A stretch of 64,000 bases of DNA from Anabaena sp. WA102 (GCF_001277295.1 NZ_CP011456.1:2914001-2978000); one strand, 5' to 3'. Positions 44,104-52,934 are shown, counted from the first letter of the stretch. Numbers and translations are program-made. Notes: generated by a model from the letters alone, not told the origin.

Positions 44104-45153
44104 TGTGAATCAGGATGTCCAGGATTTGAGGATTTTCGGGATGTTGTTGGATGATTTTTGGTGGGAGTTTGAGGTTTTTTTGTCTGAATGAGGATGTCCA
44201 GGATTTGAGGATTTTCGGGATGTTGTTGGATGATTTTTGGTGGGAGTTTGAGGTTTTTTTGTCTGAATCAGGATGTCCAGGATTTGAGGATTTTCAGGAT
44301 GTTGTTGGATGATTTTTGGTGGGGAGTTGATGATTTTTTTGTCTGAATCAGGATGTCCAGGATTTGAGGATTTTCAGGATGTTGTTGGATGATTTTTGGT
44401 GGGAGTTTGAGGTTTTTTTGTCTGAATGAGGATGTCCAGGATTTGAGGATTTTCGGGATGTTGTTGGATGATTTTTGGTGGGAGTTTGAGGTTTTTTTGT
44501 CTGAATCAGGATGTCCAGGATTTGAGGATTTTCAGGATGTTGTTGGATGATTTTTGGTGGGGAGTTGATGATTTTTTTGTCTGAATCAGGATGTCCAGGA
44601 TTTGAGGATTTTCAGGATGTTGTTGGATGATTTTTGGTGGGGAGTTGGTGATTTTTTTGTCTGAATCAGGATGTCCAGGATTTGAGGATTTTCAGGATGT
44701 TGTTGGATGATTTTTGGTGGGGAGTTGGTGATTTTTTTGTCTGAATCAGGATGTCCAGGATTTGAGGATTTTCAGGATGTTGTTGGATGATTTTTGGTGG
44801 GGAGTTGATGATTTTTCAGGATGTTTTTGAATGATTGTTTTCGAATAATTTAAACCATCTATAAACTACTATCCTGTTAATCCTTTAATCCTGGTTATCC
44901 TGATTCAGACAAATACAACTTTCATCACCAACAAACCATCTATAAACTAATATCCTGAAAATCCTTTAATCCTGGATATCCTGATTCAGACAAATACAAC
45001 TTTCATCACCAACAAACCATCTATGAACTAATATCCTGTACATCCTAAAATCCTGGTTATCCTGATTCAGACAAATACAAGTTTCATCACCAACAAACCA
45101 TCTATGAACTAATATCCTGAAAATCCTTTAATCCTGGATATCCTGATTCTGAC
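44104..45153. repeat. Two-armed CAGGAT repeat, locus 3 (largest)
   Basis: Nine direct arm-A units with a period of about 79 bases occupy 44,107-44,815. Each holds 'CAGGATGTCCAGGATTTGAG' and 'GTTGGATGATTTTTGGTGGG'. The linker 'TTCAGGATGTTTTTGAATGA' follows, then four inverted arm-B units (44,866-45,153) with 'AATCCTTTAATCCTGG'. Inside arm A, GGAT recurs every 8-10 bases. The arms can fold back over several hundred bases. Confidence 0.92.
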
Positions 45154-45170
45154 AATTGAGAGAGAGATTC

Positions 45171-45203
45171 ATATCCCCGACTTCTTAAAGAAGTCGGGGA
45201 TAT
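45171..45203. repeat. ATATCCCCGACTTCTT palindrome (copy 3)
   Basis: Arms ATATCCCCGACTTCTT / AAGAAGTCGGGGATAT. It lies just past the 3' end of the GTPase gene (its stop is at 45,210) and could act as its terminator. Copy 4 at 48,002 lies at the matching position beside the degraded duplicate of this gene. Confidence 0.85.
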
Positions 45204-45209
45204 GAAAGG

Positions 45210-46643
45210 TTAAGCAACAACTTCTACTGGTTTTGCTTCTGGTAACAACCGCTTTACACCTTGCTTGACAAAAGCTTCCAAAACAGCCATTTTTTGATTT
45301 TGCTGGAATACAGTTTGCAAAACTTGATGCAGTTTGTCGAGATTTAAAGCGCTTCCCGATTCTAAAGCAATTTCTTGCTGTTCAAAATATTCAACTAAAC
45401 TTAATCCGGCTACTCTGGTTAGGTAAGCAGCGCTAACTCCTTCTACCATTCCCCCAGCGACAAAGGTAGCAACATTAGTTTTCATAATACCCGTTACAGC
45501 CCTAGTGGAAAGTTCCACTAAACCTAATTTCAACATCAAACTTCCCATAGTTCCAGCTACTTGTTGCGCTTGTTCTAAGGAAATTTTCTGCTGATATATA
45601 TTACCTAAATCTATCACCATTTGAGCCGTAATCGCCGCAGTTGCGAGAATATCTAAAGCAGGTACAGGGTTAGCAAATGCCGCCGCCGCTGCAATCCACT
45701 GATATTGTTCTACAAAGGGTGTAGCTTGATCTCTTCTCACACCATTTAAACAATTTTTAGCTTCAGCTTTCAGTAATAATACTCTGTGATTTGTAGTATT
45801 ACAAACTAGCTGTTCTCTCTGCTGTCCCACAACTTCCCCTATTTGTTGTGTCAACTGCTGGATATCTGGCGTTGGTTGTTCCATCCATTCTTGGAAAGAA
45901 CCATCTTCTTGATGTTTTCGCACTTTCACCGGTACGGGAGAAGCCGCAGTCCCAACTACATTTGCACCAATGCGCTGCTTTAATGATTGGAAAACTGTAG
46001 CGCGTTGATCAGGTTGATATTGATCCTGTTTGTTGAAAACCAGCAAACTTGGTTGTTTTACAGCTTTTAGCTGTTGTAAAACCTGAAATTCTGAATCTGT
46101 TAAATCACCGTTTGTCAGAAATAAGACAAAATCAGATTTCTGCATTTCTGATAAGGTAACAACATCGGAGTTTTCACCAACTACCGAAAACAAAGGCGCT
46201 GTTTCCGAAAAATGTAAAGACAGTCCCGGAAGACTTGGGGAAGTTTTTAGAACTTTAATAACTGTACTTTTACCTACGGATTTCCCACCAGTAACGGCAA
46301 TGAATATTTCCTTTCTATTCAATTCTAAGGGCAATTTAGCCAGTTTTTCGCGGAGAATTGCCAGGTGAGGATGATTGGCTGCTTCTTGAGAAAGCTGATT
46401 AATTATTACTTCTGTTTGAGCGATCGCTTGTTCCACAACCGTTCTAGCTGCAACTATATCATTTAGCTGTTCACCTAATTGGGGCTGATTTTTTTTCAAT
46501 AACCACAAACCCCCACCGACGGCTAAAGCACTCAGGAGTCCGAATTCTCCCACTTGCACTATTGAATTATGCCAACTGTCTAACATCCACAGGGAGAACG
46601 ATAGTCCTAGTCCTCCCACTAATATTGGTCGCTGTAACTTCAC
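45210..46643 (-). CDS. DUF697 membrane-associated GTPase
   Basis: About 477 residues from GTG 46,643, chosen because GGAG lies nine bases upstream; the frame opens at another GTG six codons earlier. Two short hydrophobic helices lie near the N-terminus ('ILVGGLGLSFSLWMLDSW', 'FGLLSALAVGGGLWLL'). The G domain has P-loop 'TGGKSVGKSTVI' and the G4 motif 'NKQDQ'. The C-terminal half is the DUF697 region ('DILATAAITAQMVIDLGNIY', 'LVELSTRAVTGIM'). The role is unknown; family members are linked to membrane homeostasis. A degraded, internally deleted copy lies at 48,035-48,415. Confidence 0.87.
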   Translation of the reverse strand: MKLQRPILVGGLGLSFSLWMLDSWHNSIVQVGEFGLLSALAVGGGLWLLKKNQPQLGEQLNDIVAARTVVEQAIAQTEVIINQLSQEAANHPHLAILREKLAKLPLELNRKEIFIAVTGGKSVGKSTVIKVLKTSPSLPGLSLHFSETAPLFSVVGENSDVVTLSEMQKSDFVLFLTNGDLTDSEFQVLQQLKAVKQPSLLVFNKQDQYQPDQRATVFQSLKQRIGANVVGTAASPVPVKVRKHQEDGSFQEWMEQPTPDIQQLTQQIGEVVGQQREQLVCNTTNHRVLLLKAEAKNCLNGVRRDQATPFVEQYQWIAAAAAFANPVPALDILATAAITAQMVIDLGNIYQQKISLEQAQQVAGTMGSLMLKLGLVELSTRAVTGIMKTNVATFVAGGMVEGVSAAYLTRVAGLSLVEYFEQQEIALESGSALNLDKLHQVLQTVFQQNQKMAVLEAFVKQGVKRLLPEAKPVEVVA

Positions 46644-46903
46644 AATTGTGATTCTCCACACGAGGAAAAAGCTTTTACTTCACTTTAGTCGAAAACCTGC
46701 TACTCAGATTGCGGTTGGTGAACAAACATCTTTTGATGTTGGAGATTTGCAAGCAGCTAAAATCATGTTTCTGCTATGTATAAACAATACATCAATTTTT
46801 CTTGATTAATTTGGATATCTGATGGTAAGGTAAATATTGACATATCAACTTTTTTTGAGATAATAAGTACATAGGATCAAAAGTCTGCTCACTAATTATA
46901 CAG

Positions 46904-47623
46904 GTGAAATCAGTGAATAAAACAGCAAGCCAATTAGTCTTAACTTTCGGAATACTAGCATTGACAAGCAGTTTTACAAATACGCTTGGTCTTGCCCAAA
47001 ATATTCAAAAACCAAATGAAGCGACAAAAGTTACTAACTCTGCCACTGACGCACTTATTAAAGTAGATGGTTCTAGTACCGTATATCCCATTACCCAGTC
47101 CATAGCTAAAGCATACCAAGCCAACCTAAAAAATAATGGTCAAATACAAGTAAATATTTCTGGTACTAGCGGTGGATTTGAAAAATTTTGTACTCGTAAA
47201 ATAGATATCAGTAATGCTTCTCGACCAATTAACCAGTCAGAAATGGCAGCTTGCAAGAAAAATGGCGTAAGTTACATGGAATTACCCATAGCTTTTGATG
47301 CCGTAACCATTGCTGTTAACCCCCAAAACACTTGGGCAAAAGACATTACAGTAGCCGAATTGAAAAAAATCTGGGAACCTGCGGCTGAAGGAAAAATTAC
47401 AAAATGGAATCAAGTCCGAGATTCTTGGCCAGACCGCCCAATTAAATTATATGGTCCCGGTGGTAAGTCTGGAACTTATGATTATTTTACCGAAGCAATT
47501 GTCGGTAAAGCCAAAGCCAGTCGCAAAGATTACACAGCCAGTGAAAATGATGAAGTTTTAGTTACTGGTGTTAATAAAGATCCTAATGCTTTGGGTTATG
47601 GGGATTTTTCAGGATGTTTTTGA
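46904..47623 (+). pseudogene. pstS: Phosphate-binding protein PstS, 3' end lost to a repeat
   Basis: The frame starts at GTG 46,904 with a signal peptide ('LVLTFGILALTSSFTNTLGLA' region). PstS motifs are good: 'VDGSSTVYPITQSIAKAYQ', 'SGTSGGFEKFCTRKIDISNASRPI' (split here for length), 'VAELKKIWEP' and 'LYGPGGKSGTYDYFTEAI'. After 'NKDPNALGYGDF' the sequence runs into the linker of the CAGGAT repeat family (from about 47,603) and stops at 239 residues, whereas PstS proteins normally continue for roughly another 80-100. The ligand-binding C-terminal lobe is incomplete, so it is probably non-functional. It may once have been part of the arsenic cluster that follows. Confidence 0.85.
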
Positions 47624-47790
47624 ATGATTGTTTTTGAATAATTTAAACCGTCTATAAATTACCATCCTGTACATCCTTTAATCCTGGATATCCTGATTCA
47701 GACAAATGCAATTTTCATCACCAAACAAACCATCTATAAATTACCATCCTGTAAATCCTTTAATCCTGGATATCCTGATTCTGACTTAAT
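47603..47790. repeat. Two-armed CAGGAT repeat, locus 4 (linker plus arm B)
   Basis: The linker 'TTCAGGATGTTTTTGAATGA' is followed by two inverted arm-B units. No arm-A units are present: the pstS coding sequence lies where they would be. This is the point at which pstS is cut off. Confidence 0.9.
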
Positions 47791-47819
47791 ATTTTTCTGT
47801 AACCCTTAAATGTTACAGT

Positions 47820-47972
47820 TTACAAGTCTCGACGCGAGAGAAGAAACCCACAACTCGAAGACCACCCACACCGTCTCTCTTCCCACCCAAAGTATCCGTA
47901 CCTCAACGCATAGTAATCTGGTGTATTGAATTCAACATTATTATAAATCCAATCATTAAATGCATAGTGAAC
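47820..47972 (-). pseudogene. Fragment of a gene 3' end resembling the kinase-GUN4 gene
   Basis: On the - strand 50 codons end in 'CGFLLSRRDL' and a stop. The last seven codons and about 45 bases downstream match the end of the kinase-GUN4 gene (41,896-41,947) nearly exactly, and both are followed by arm B of the CAGGAT repeat. The upstream codons ('NDWIYNNVEFNTPDYYALRY') differ from that gene, so this may derive from a relative. No start remains. Confidence 0.6.
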
Positions 47973-48001
47973 TTAATTTAAATATATCATTGCGTTGCGT
48001 T

Positions 48002-48034
48002 ATATCCCCGACTTCTTGAAGAAGTCGGGGATAT
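48002..48034. repeat. ATATCCCCGACTTCTT palindrome (copy 4)
   Basis: Arms ATATCCCCGACTTCTT / AAGAAGTCGGGGATAT with a GA centre. It sits at the same place relative to the GTPase remnant as copy 3 does relative to the intact gene. Confidence 0.85.
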
Positions 48035-48415
48035 GAAAGGTTAAACTACAACTTCTGCTGATTTTGCTTCTGGTAACAACCGCCTTATACCTTGCTGTTC
48101 AAAATATGCACTAAACTTAATCCGGCTACTCTGGTTAAGTAAGTAGCTTGGATTAGTTGATTAATTGTTACTTTGGTTTGGGCGATCGCTCTTTCCACAA
48201 ACGTTCTATCTGCAACCAGGAAAAAGCTTTTACTTCACTTTAGTCCAAAACCCGTTACTCGGATTGAGGTTGGTGAACAAACGTCTGCTAATGCTGGAAA
48301 CTAGCAAGCTGCTAAAAACGTTTTTTCTGCTGTGTATAAACAATACATCAATTTTCCTTGATTAATGTTTACATCTGATGCTAGAGTCAATATTAACATA
48401 TCAACTTTTTTTGAA
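48035..48415 (-). pseudogene. Internally deleted duplicate of the DUF697 GTPase gene and its upstream region
   Basis: Pieces match, in order, the 3' end of the GTPase gene (45,204-45,262), a middle part (45,379-45,430), a 5' part (46,390-46,453) and its upstream region (46,661-46,870). Large internal parts are missing. The match runs to within a few bases of the GAPDH start at 48,416, so the promoter region of that gene is itself part of the duplication. Confidence 0.85.
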
Positions 48416-49432
48416 ATGACAATTAAAGTAGGAATTAATGGATTCGGACGCATGGGCAGGTTGTCCGTTCGTGCTGCTTGGGATTGGCCAGAAATAGAAT
48501 TTGTTCACATTAATGAAACCAAAGGCGGAACAGAAGCCGCAGCACATTTACTCAAATTTGATTCTGTACATGGGCGTTGGACACCAGAAGTAGAAGCGGT
48601 CGAAAACCAAGTTGTTATTGATGGTAAATCTCTCAGTTTTACTGAATATTCTCAACCGGGTGAAGTTCCTTGGGAAGATTTTGGGGTTGATATAGTTTTG
48701 GAATGTTCTGGTAAGTTTAGAACTCCCGCTACTCTTGACCCTTATTTTAAAAGAGGTGTGCAGAAGGTAATTGTGGCTGCACCTGTTAAACAAGAGGCTT
48801 TAAACATTGTCATGGGGGTAAATGATCACCTCTATGAACCTGATAAGCATCATTTATTAACAGCAGCTTCTTGTACTACTAATTGTTTAGCCCCAGTCGT
48901 AAAAGTAATTCATGAAGGTTTAGGAATTAAACATGGAGTAATTACCACAATTCACGACAATACTAATACTCAAACTATTGTAGATGCACCTCATAAAGAT
49001 TTGCGTCGGGCTAGGGCTACAAGTATGTCATTAATTCCCACTAGCACAGGTTCAGCCACAGCTATTGGGTTAATTTATCCAGAATTGAATGGTAAATTAA
49101 ATGGTTTAGCCGTGCGTGTACCTTTGTTAAATGCTTCTCTCACAGATTGTGTATTTGAAGTTGTGCGTCCGACAACAATAGCCGAAGTTAATGATTTATT
49201 AAAAACTGCATCTGCACAAGAACCATTAATAGGAATTTTGGGTTATGAAGAACGTCCTTTAGTTTCTATTGATTATAAAGATGATCCTCGTTCTGCAATT
49301 ATTGATGCCCTTTCGACAATGGTTATCAACGAAACTCAGGTGAAAATCTTGGCTTGGTATGACAATGAATGGGGTTATGTTAACCGCATGACTGAATTAG
49401 CGCGAAAGGTGGCTTTAAGTTTGCAAAAATAA
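48416..49432 (+). CDS. gap: ArsJ-associated glyceraldehyde-3-phosphate dehydrogenase
   Basis: 338 residues from ATG 48,416; the frame is open further upstream, but the Rossmann start 'IKVGINGFGRMGRL' fixes the N-terminus. The catalytic Cys153 lies in 'ASCTTNCLAP', and 'WYDNEWGYVNRM' closes the fold. The segment 'VHINETKGGTEAAAHLLKFD' differs from glycolytic cyanobacterial Gap1/Gap2 and is typical of the GAPDH found beside ArsJ. Such enzymes use arsenate to form 1-arseno-3-phosphoglycerate, which ArsJ exports. The next gene is arsJ, so the resistance role is well supported by context; a glycolytic role is less likely. Confidence 0.9.
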   Translation: MTIKVGINGFGRMGRLSVRAAWDWPEIEFVHINETKGGTEAAAHLLKFDSVHGRWTPEVEAVENQVVIDGKSLSFTEYSQPGEVPWEDFGVDIVLECSGKFRTPATLDPYFKRGVQKVIVAAPVKQEALNIVMGVNDHLYEPDKHHLLTAASCTTNCLAPVVKVIHEGLGIKHGVITTIHDNTNTQTIVDAPHKDLRRARATSMSLIPTSTGSATAIGLIYPELNGKLNGLAVRVPLLNASLTDCVFEVVRPTTIAEVNDLLKTASAQEPLIGILGYEERPLVSIDYKDDPRSAIIDALSTMVINETQVKILAWYDNEWGYVNRMTELARKVALSLQK

Positions 49433-49442
49433 TGGTTTTCCA

Positions 49443-49467
49443 GGGGTGGGTTTTCTGTCCTACCCCA
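49443..49467 (+). terminator. Weak hairpin after gap
   Basis: GGGGTGGG pairs with CCTACCCC (one mismatch) over a TTTTCTGT loop, ten bases past the stop. No T-tract follows, so read-through into arsJ is likely. Confidence 0.35.
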
Positions 49468-49543
49468 TAAGGATTTTTGCACGCAGAGGCGCAGAGACGG
49501 AGAGAGAATTTTAGTTTGTATTTACGATTTTGAACTTTTAATC

Positions 49544-50806
49544 ATGGCTTCTACTACTGCTTCTAATTCTAATTTCAAGAATTATATTCTGGTGACACTG
49601 GCATACTGGGGCTTCACTTTGACTGATGGGGCTTTGCGAATGTTGGTTTTGCTCTATTTTAATAAAATTGGTTATACACCTATTCAAATTGCCTCTCTGT
49701 TCCTGTTTTACGAGGTATTTGGAATTGTTACAAACTTTCTCGGCGGTTGGATTGGTTCCCAGTTTGGGTTAAAAGTAACTCTTTATACTGGGATTGGATT
49801 ACAGGTGTTTTCTTTAATTATGCTGTCTTTTCTGAATCCAGGGTGGGCGCAGTGGCTTTCAGTCCTTTATGTGATGGTTGCACAGGCATTTTCGGGAATT
49901 GCTAAGGACTTAACGAAGATGAGTTCTAAAAGCGCCATTCGCTTGGTTGTGCCTCAAGATGCCCAATCTTCTTTGTTTAAGTGGGTGGCTGTACTCACAG
50001 GTTCTAAGAATGCTTTGAAAGGTGTTGGTTTCTTTCTTGGTAGCGCCCTTCTCAGTTCTGTGGGTTTTATTAATTCCCTATGGATTATGGCTGGGGGACT
50101 GGCTTTAATTATGTTTTCTGGGTTAATGCTGCCCAAAGCCATGGGTAAAATCAAGAAAAAGGTCAAATTTAGCCAACTTTTCTCTAAAAGCGCAGAAATA
50201 AATATTCTCTCGGCGGCGCGATTCTTTTTATTTGGATCTAGAGATGTATGGTTTGTTGTGGCTTTACCAGTGTTTTTACGTGGGACTTTGGGCTGGTCTT
50301 TTTATCAAGTGGGGGGATTTTTAGCTTGTTGGGTGATTGGTTATGGGATTATTCAATTTTTAGCACCAACACTCATGCAGCGATTTGGTTCTGGTCGTCC
50401 ACCTCAATCTCAAACTATTCGATTCTGGACATTTACATTAACGGCTGTTCCTGGTGCGATCGCTCTGGCATTACAATTAGGTTTACCCGCTAATATCGTA
50501 ATTATTGCTGGACTTCTCGTTTTTGGTGTCGTATTTGCTTTCAATTCCGCTGTCCATTCCTATCTGGTTTTAGCATTTACTGATGATGATAAGGTCGCTT
50601 TAAATGTGGGTTTTTACTATATGGCAAACTCCGGTGGTCGTCTTGTGGGTACAGTTTTATCCGGTTTGGTTTATCAAATATTTGGCTTAGTTGGTTGTCT
50701 GTGGACATCAATGTTTTTCGTATTCGCAGCAGGTTTAGTTTCTCTGAAGTTACCTAATCCTCAACCTAGTAAATCTATAGCTTGGAAAGCTGGAGACGGA
50801 GAATAA
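49544..50806 (+). CDS. arsJ: Organoarsenical efflux MFS transporter ArsJ
   Basis: A 420-residue protein with about twelve membrane helices. The N-terminal region 'YILVTLAYWGFTLTDGALRM' and 'YEVFGIVTNFLGGWIGSQFG' is typical of ArsJ, as is 'GIAKDLTKMSSKSAIRLV'. ArsJ exports 1-arseno-3-phosphoglycerate made by the adjacent GAPDH, which then breaks down to arsenate outside. The gene lies 111 bases after the GAPDH and in the same direction. No ArsR repressor gene was found in the window. Confidence 0.9.
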   Translation: MASTTASNSNFKNYILVTLAYWGFTLTDGALRMLVLLYFNKIGYTPIQIASLFLFYEVFGIVTNFLGGWIGSQFGLKVTLYTGIGLQVFSLIMLSFLNPGWAQWLSVLYVMVAQAFSGIAKDLTKMSSKSAIRLVVPQDAQSSLFKWVAVLTGSKNALKGVGFFLGSALLSSVGFINSLWIMAGGLALIMFSGLMLPKAMGKIKKKVKFSQLFSKSAEINILSAARFFLFGSRDVWFVVALPVFLRGTLGWSFYQVGGFLACWVIGYGIIQFLAPTLMQRFGSGRPPQSQTIRFWTFTLTAVPGAIALALQLGLPANIVIIAGLLVFGVVFAFNSAVHSYLVLAFTDDDKVALNVGFYYMANSGGRLVGTVLSGLVYQIFGLVGCLWTSMFFVFAAGLVSLKLPNPQPSKSIAWKAGDGE

Positions 50807-50972
50807 TATTTCCCAGTCTAAAGATATGCTATGTAAACAGGTATATCCTACTCTAGTTGGATGACTCCAAAATTTATTTGATTTTAAATATGGTAGTAGG
50901 CAATTGGTGACAGTTTTTGCCTCTTGCCTAAATACTAATTTGTAATAAATACAGATTTTATAATGACAACAA

Positions 50973-51003
50973 GATCCCCGACTTCTCTAAGAAGTCGGGG
51001 ATC
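50973..51003. repeat. GATCCCCGACTTCT palindrome (copy 5)
   Basis: Arms GATCCCCGACTTCT / AGAAGTCGGGGATC with a CTA centre. It lies between arsJ and acr3, 30 bases upstream of the acr3 start. Confidence 0.85.
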
Positions 51004-51032
51004 TGAAACTAACATTTATAAAGGTTAATTAA

Positions 51033-52109
51033 GTGGAATATGTAACTAAACAACCGACTATAAAACGCCTTTCTTTTCTGGATCGCTTTTTGACATTGTG
51101 GATATTTCTGGCAATGGCAACTGGAGTGGGTTTAGGCTATTTTTTCCCCACAATAGAAGTTTTTATCAATCATTTCCAAATAGGAACAACCAACATTCCC
51201 ATTGCTATTGGTTTAATTTTGATGATGTACCCACCCTTAGCAAAGGTAAAATATGAAGAATTAGGAGATGTATTTCGTAATAAAAAAATTCTCGGACTAT
51301 CATTATCGCTAACTTGGATAATTGCCCCAATTGTAATGTTTACACTTGCTATTCTTTTTTTACGCGATAAACCTGAATATATGACTGGGTTAATCATGGT
51401 GGGAATAGCCCCTTGTATTGCTATGGTAATTGTCTGGAGTGACTTAGCTAAAGGAGATACTGAATATACAGCCGGACTGGTTGCTTTTAATAGTATTTTT
51501 CAAATTCTCTTTTACAGCGTTTATGCTTGGTTTTTCCTGACTATTTTACCGCCTTTATTTGGCGTACAAGGAACTATTGTAAATATCAGTATTAGGGAAA
51601 TTGCTAACAGCGTTTTTATCTATTTAGGTATTCCTTTTCTGGCTGGATTTATGACTCGCCTTATTTTAGTGAAAGCTAAAGGTAAGCAGTGGTATAATCA
51701 AGAATTTATTCCAAAAATCAGCCCCATAACTTTAATTGCTCTCTTATTTACCATCATGGTAATGTTTAGTTTAAAGGGTAATTTAATTGTGCAGATTCCT
51801 CTGGATGTTGTCCGCATTGCCATTCCGTTAATTATCTATTTCCTATTCATGTTTTTGAGTGCTTTTTACCTAGCATGGAAAATCAAAGCCGACTATGCAA
51901 AAGCTGCTAGTGTGGCATTTACTGCTGCTGGTAATAATTTTGAATTAGCAATAGCTGTAGCTATTTCTGTATTCGGAATTAAATCTGGTGTGGCTTTTGC
52001 TGCTGTCATTGGACCATTGGTAGAAGTGCCAGTCTTAATTAGTTTAGTCAATGTATCTTTCTGGATTAAGAAACATTTTTTTAGGTTATCTCCACCAGTA
52101 GGATTATAA
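51033..52109 (+). CDS. acr3: Arsenite efflux transporter Acr3
   Basis: A 358-residue, ten-helix transporter starting at GTG with an AAGG stretch upstream. Acr3 landmarks: 'ATGVGLGYFFP', 'MYPPLAKVKYEELG', the essential cysteine at residue 128 in 'VGIAPCIAMVIVWSDLAKG', and the conserved glutamate in 'AAGNNFELAIAVAISVFG'. It exports arsenite using the proton gradient and completes the cluster with gap and arsJ. An arsenate reductase gene would be expected but is not in this window. Confidence 0.94.
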   Translation: MEYVTKQPTIKRLSFLDRFLTLWIFLAMATGVGLGYFFPTIEVFINHFQIGTTNIPIAIGLILMMYPPLAKVKYEELGDVFRNKKILGLSLSLTWIIAPIVMFTLAILFLRDKPEYMTGLIMVGIAPCIAMVIVWSDLAKGDTEYTAGLVAFNSIFQILFYSVYAWFFLTILPPLFGVQGTIVNISIREIANSVFIYLGIPFLAGFMTRLILVKAKGKQWYNQEFIPKISPITLIALLFTIMVMFSLKGNLIVQIPLDVVRIAIPLIIYFLFMFLSAFYLAWKIKADYAKAASVAFTAAGNNFELAIAVAISVFGIKSGVAFAAVIGPLVEVPVLISLVNVSFWIKKHFFRLSPPVGL

Positions 52110-52145
52110 TTAAATACGTTTAATCTATTGATTTATTTGAATTTA

Positions 52146-52934
52146 ATGAAAGTTACTGATTTAATTACTTGGTTTGAAGAATGGGCAAATCCCGCTTGGT
52201 GCGAAAGCTGGGATAATTGCGGTTGGCAAGTTGAACCCGGTGTTTTGTCTACAGAAGCACGGGTTTTGGTGTGTTTAACTCCGACTTTAGCCGTTATGCA
52301 GGAAGCGATCGCTCTCCATGCTAACCTTATATTTGCCCATCACCCCCTCATTTTTCATCCCCCCAAATCTTTCCGCACTGGGGACGCTTTAACAGAAATG
52401 GTGCGGTTAGCCTTTACCCACAACATCGGAATTTATACCGCCCATACTAATTTTGACCAAGTGGCAGATGGAACTGCTGACGTTTTAGCGCAACTTCTGG
52501 AACTTCAAGAAGTATCACCTATTGTTCCTACCCAAGCAGGTTTAGGTTATGGGCGTGTAGGAAATATAAAACCTACTTTGACATTGCAAGAATTAATTAA
52601 TAATATTCAATCTCAATTAAATCCACCTCATTTGATTTTTTCCCCAATGGCTGATTTACAACAGCAAATTTCACGGGTAGCTGTTTTAGGTGGTTCAGGT
52701 GCAGGTTATATTTCAGCAGTAGTCAAAACTAATGCTCAGGTTTACTTAACGTCTGACTGTAAATTTCATCAATTCCAAGAAAGCCGTGATCGTGGTATTA
52801 TATTAATTGATGCTGGACATTATGCCACAGAACGCCCAGCGTGCGATCGCCTAGTTCAGAAATTTCAAGCTCTTAACTTAGATTGGGTGCAATTGAGTCA
52901 GAAAGATGAAGATTTTCGCCAGTTTCTAACCTAG
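52146..52934 (+). CDS. Nif3-like dinuclear metal-centre protein
   Basis: About 262 residues from ATG 52,146; a TTG six codons upstream also lies in frame. Family motifs: 'SWDNCGWQVEPG', the metal-binding 'ANLIFAHHPLIFHPPKSF', 'IYTAHTNFDQVADG', 'VLGGSGAGYI' and 'ILIDAGHYATERP'. Members form hexamers binding two metal ions; they resemble GTP cyclohydrolase I type 2 and their cellular role is not settled. It follows acr3 closely on the same strand but is not known to act in arsenic resistance. Confidence 0.9.
   Translation: MKVTDLITWFEEWANPAWCESWDNCGWQVEPGVLSTEARVLVCLTPTLAVMQEAIALHANLIFAHHPLIFHPPKSFRTGDALTEMVRLAFTHNIGIYTAHTNFDQVADGTADVLAQLLELQEVSPIVPTQAGLGYGRVGNIKPTLTLQELINNIQSQLNPPHLIFSPMADLQQQISRVAVLGGSGAGYISAVVKTNAQVYLTSDCKFHQFQESRDRGIILIDAGHYATERPACDRLVQKFQALNLDWVQLSQKDEDFRQFLT

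Noticed and set aside
44104..45153. CRISPR array
   Set aside because: The repeated unit is the entire 79 bases with no unique spacers, the second half is inverted, and no cas gene is near.
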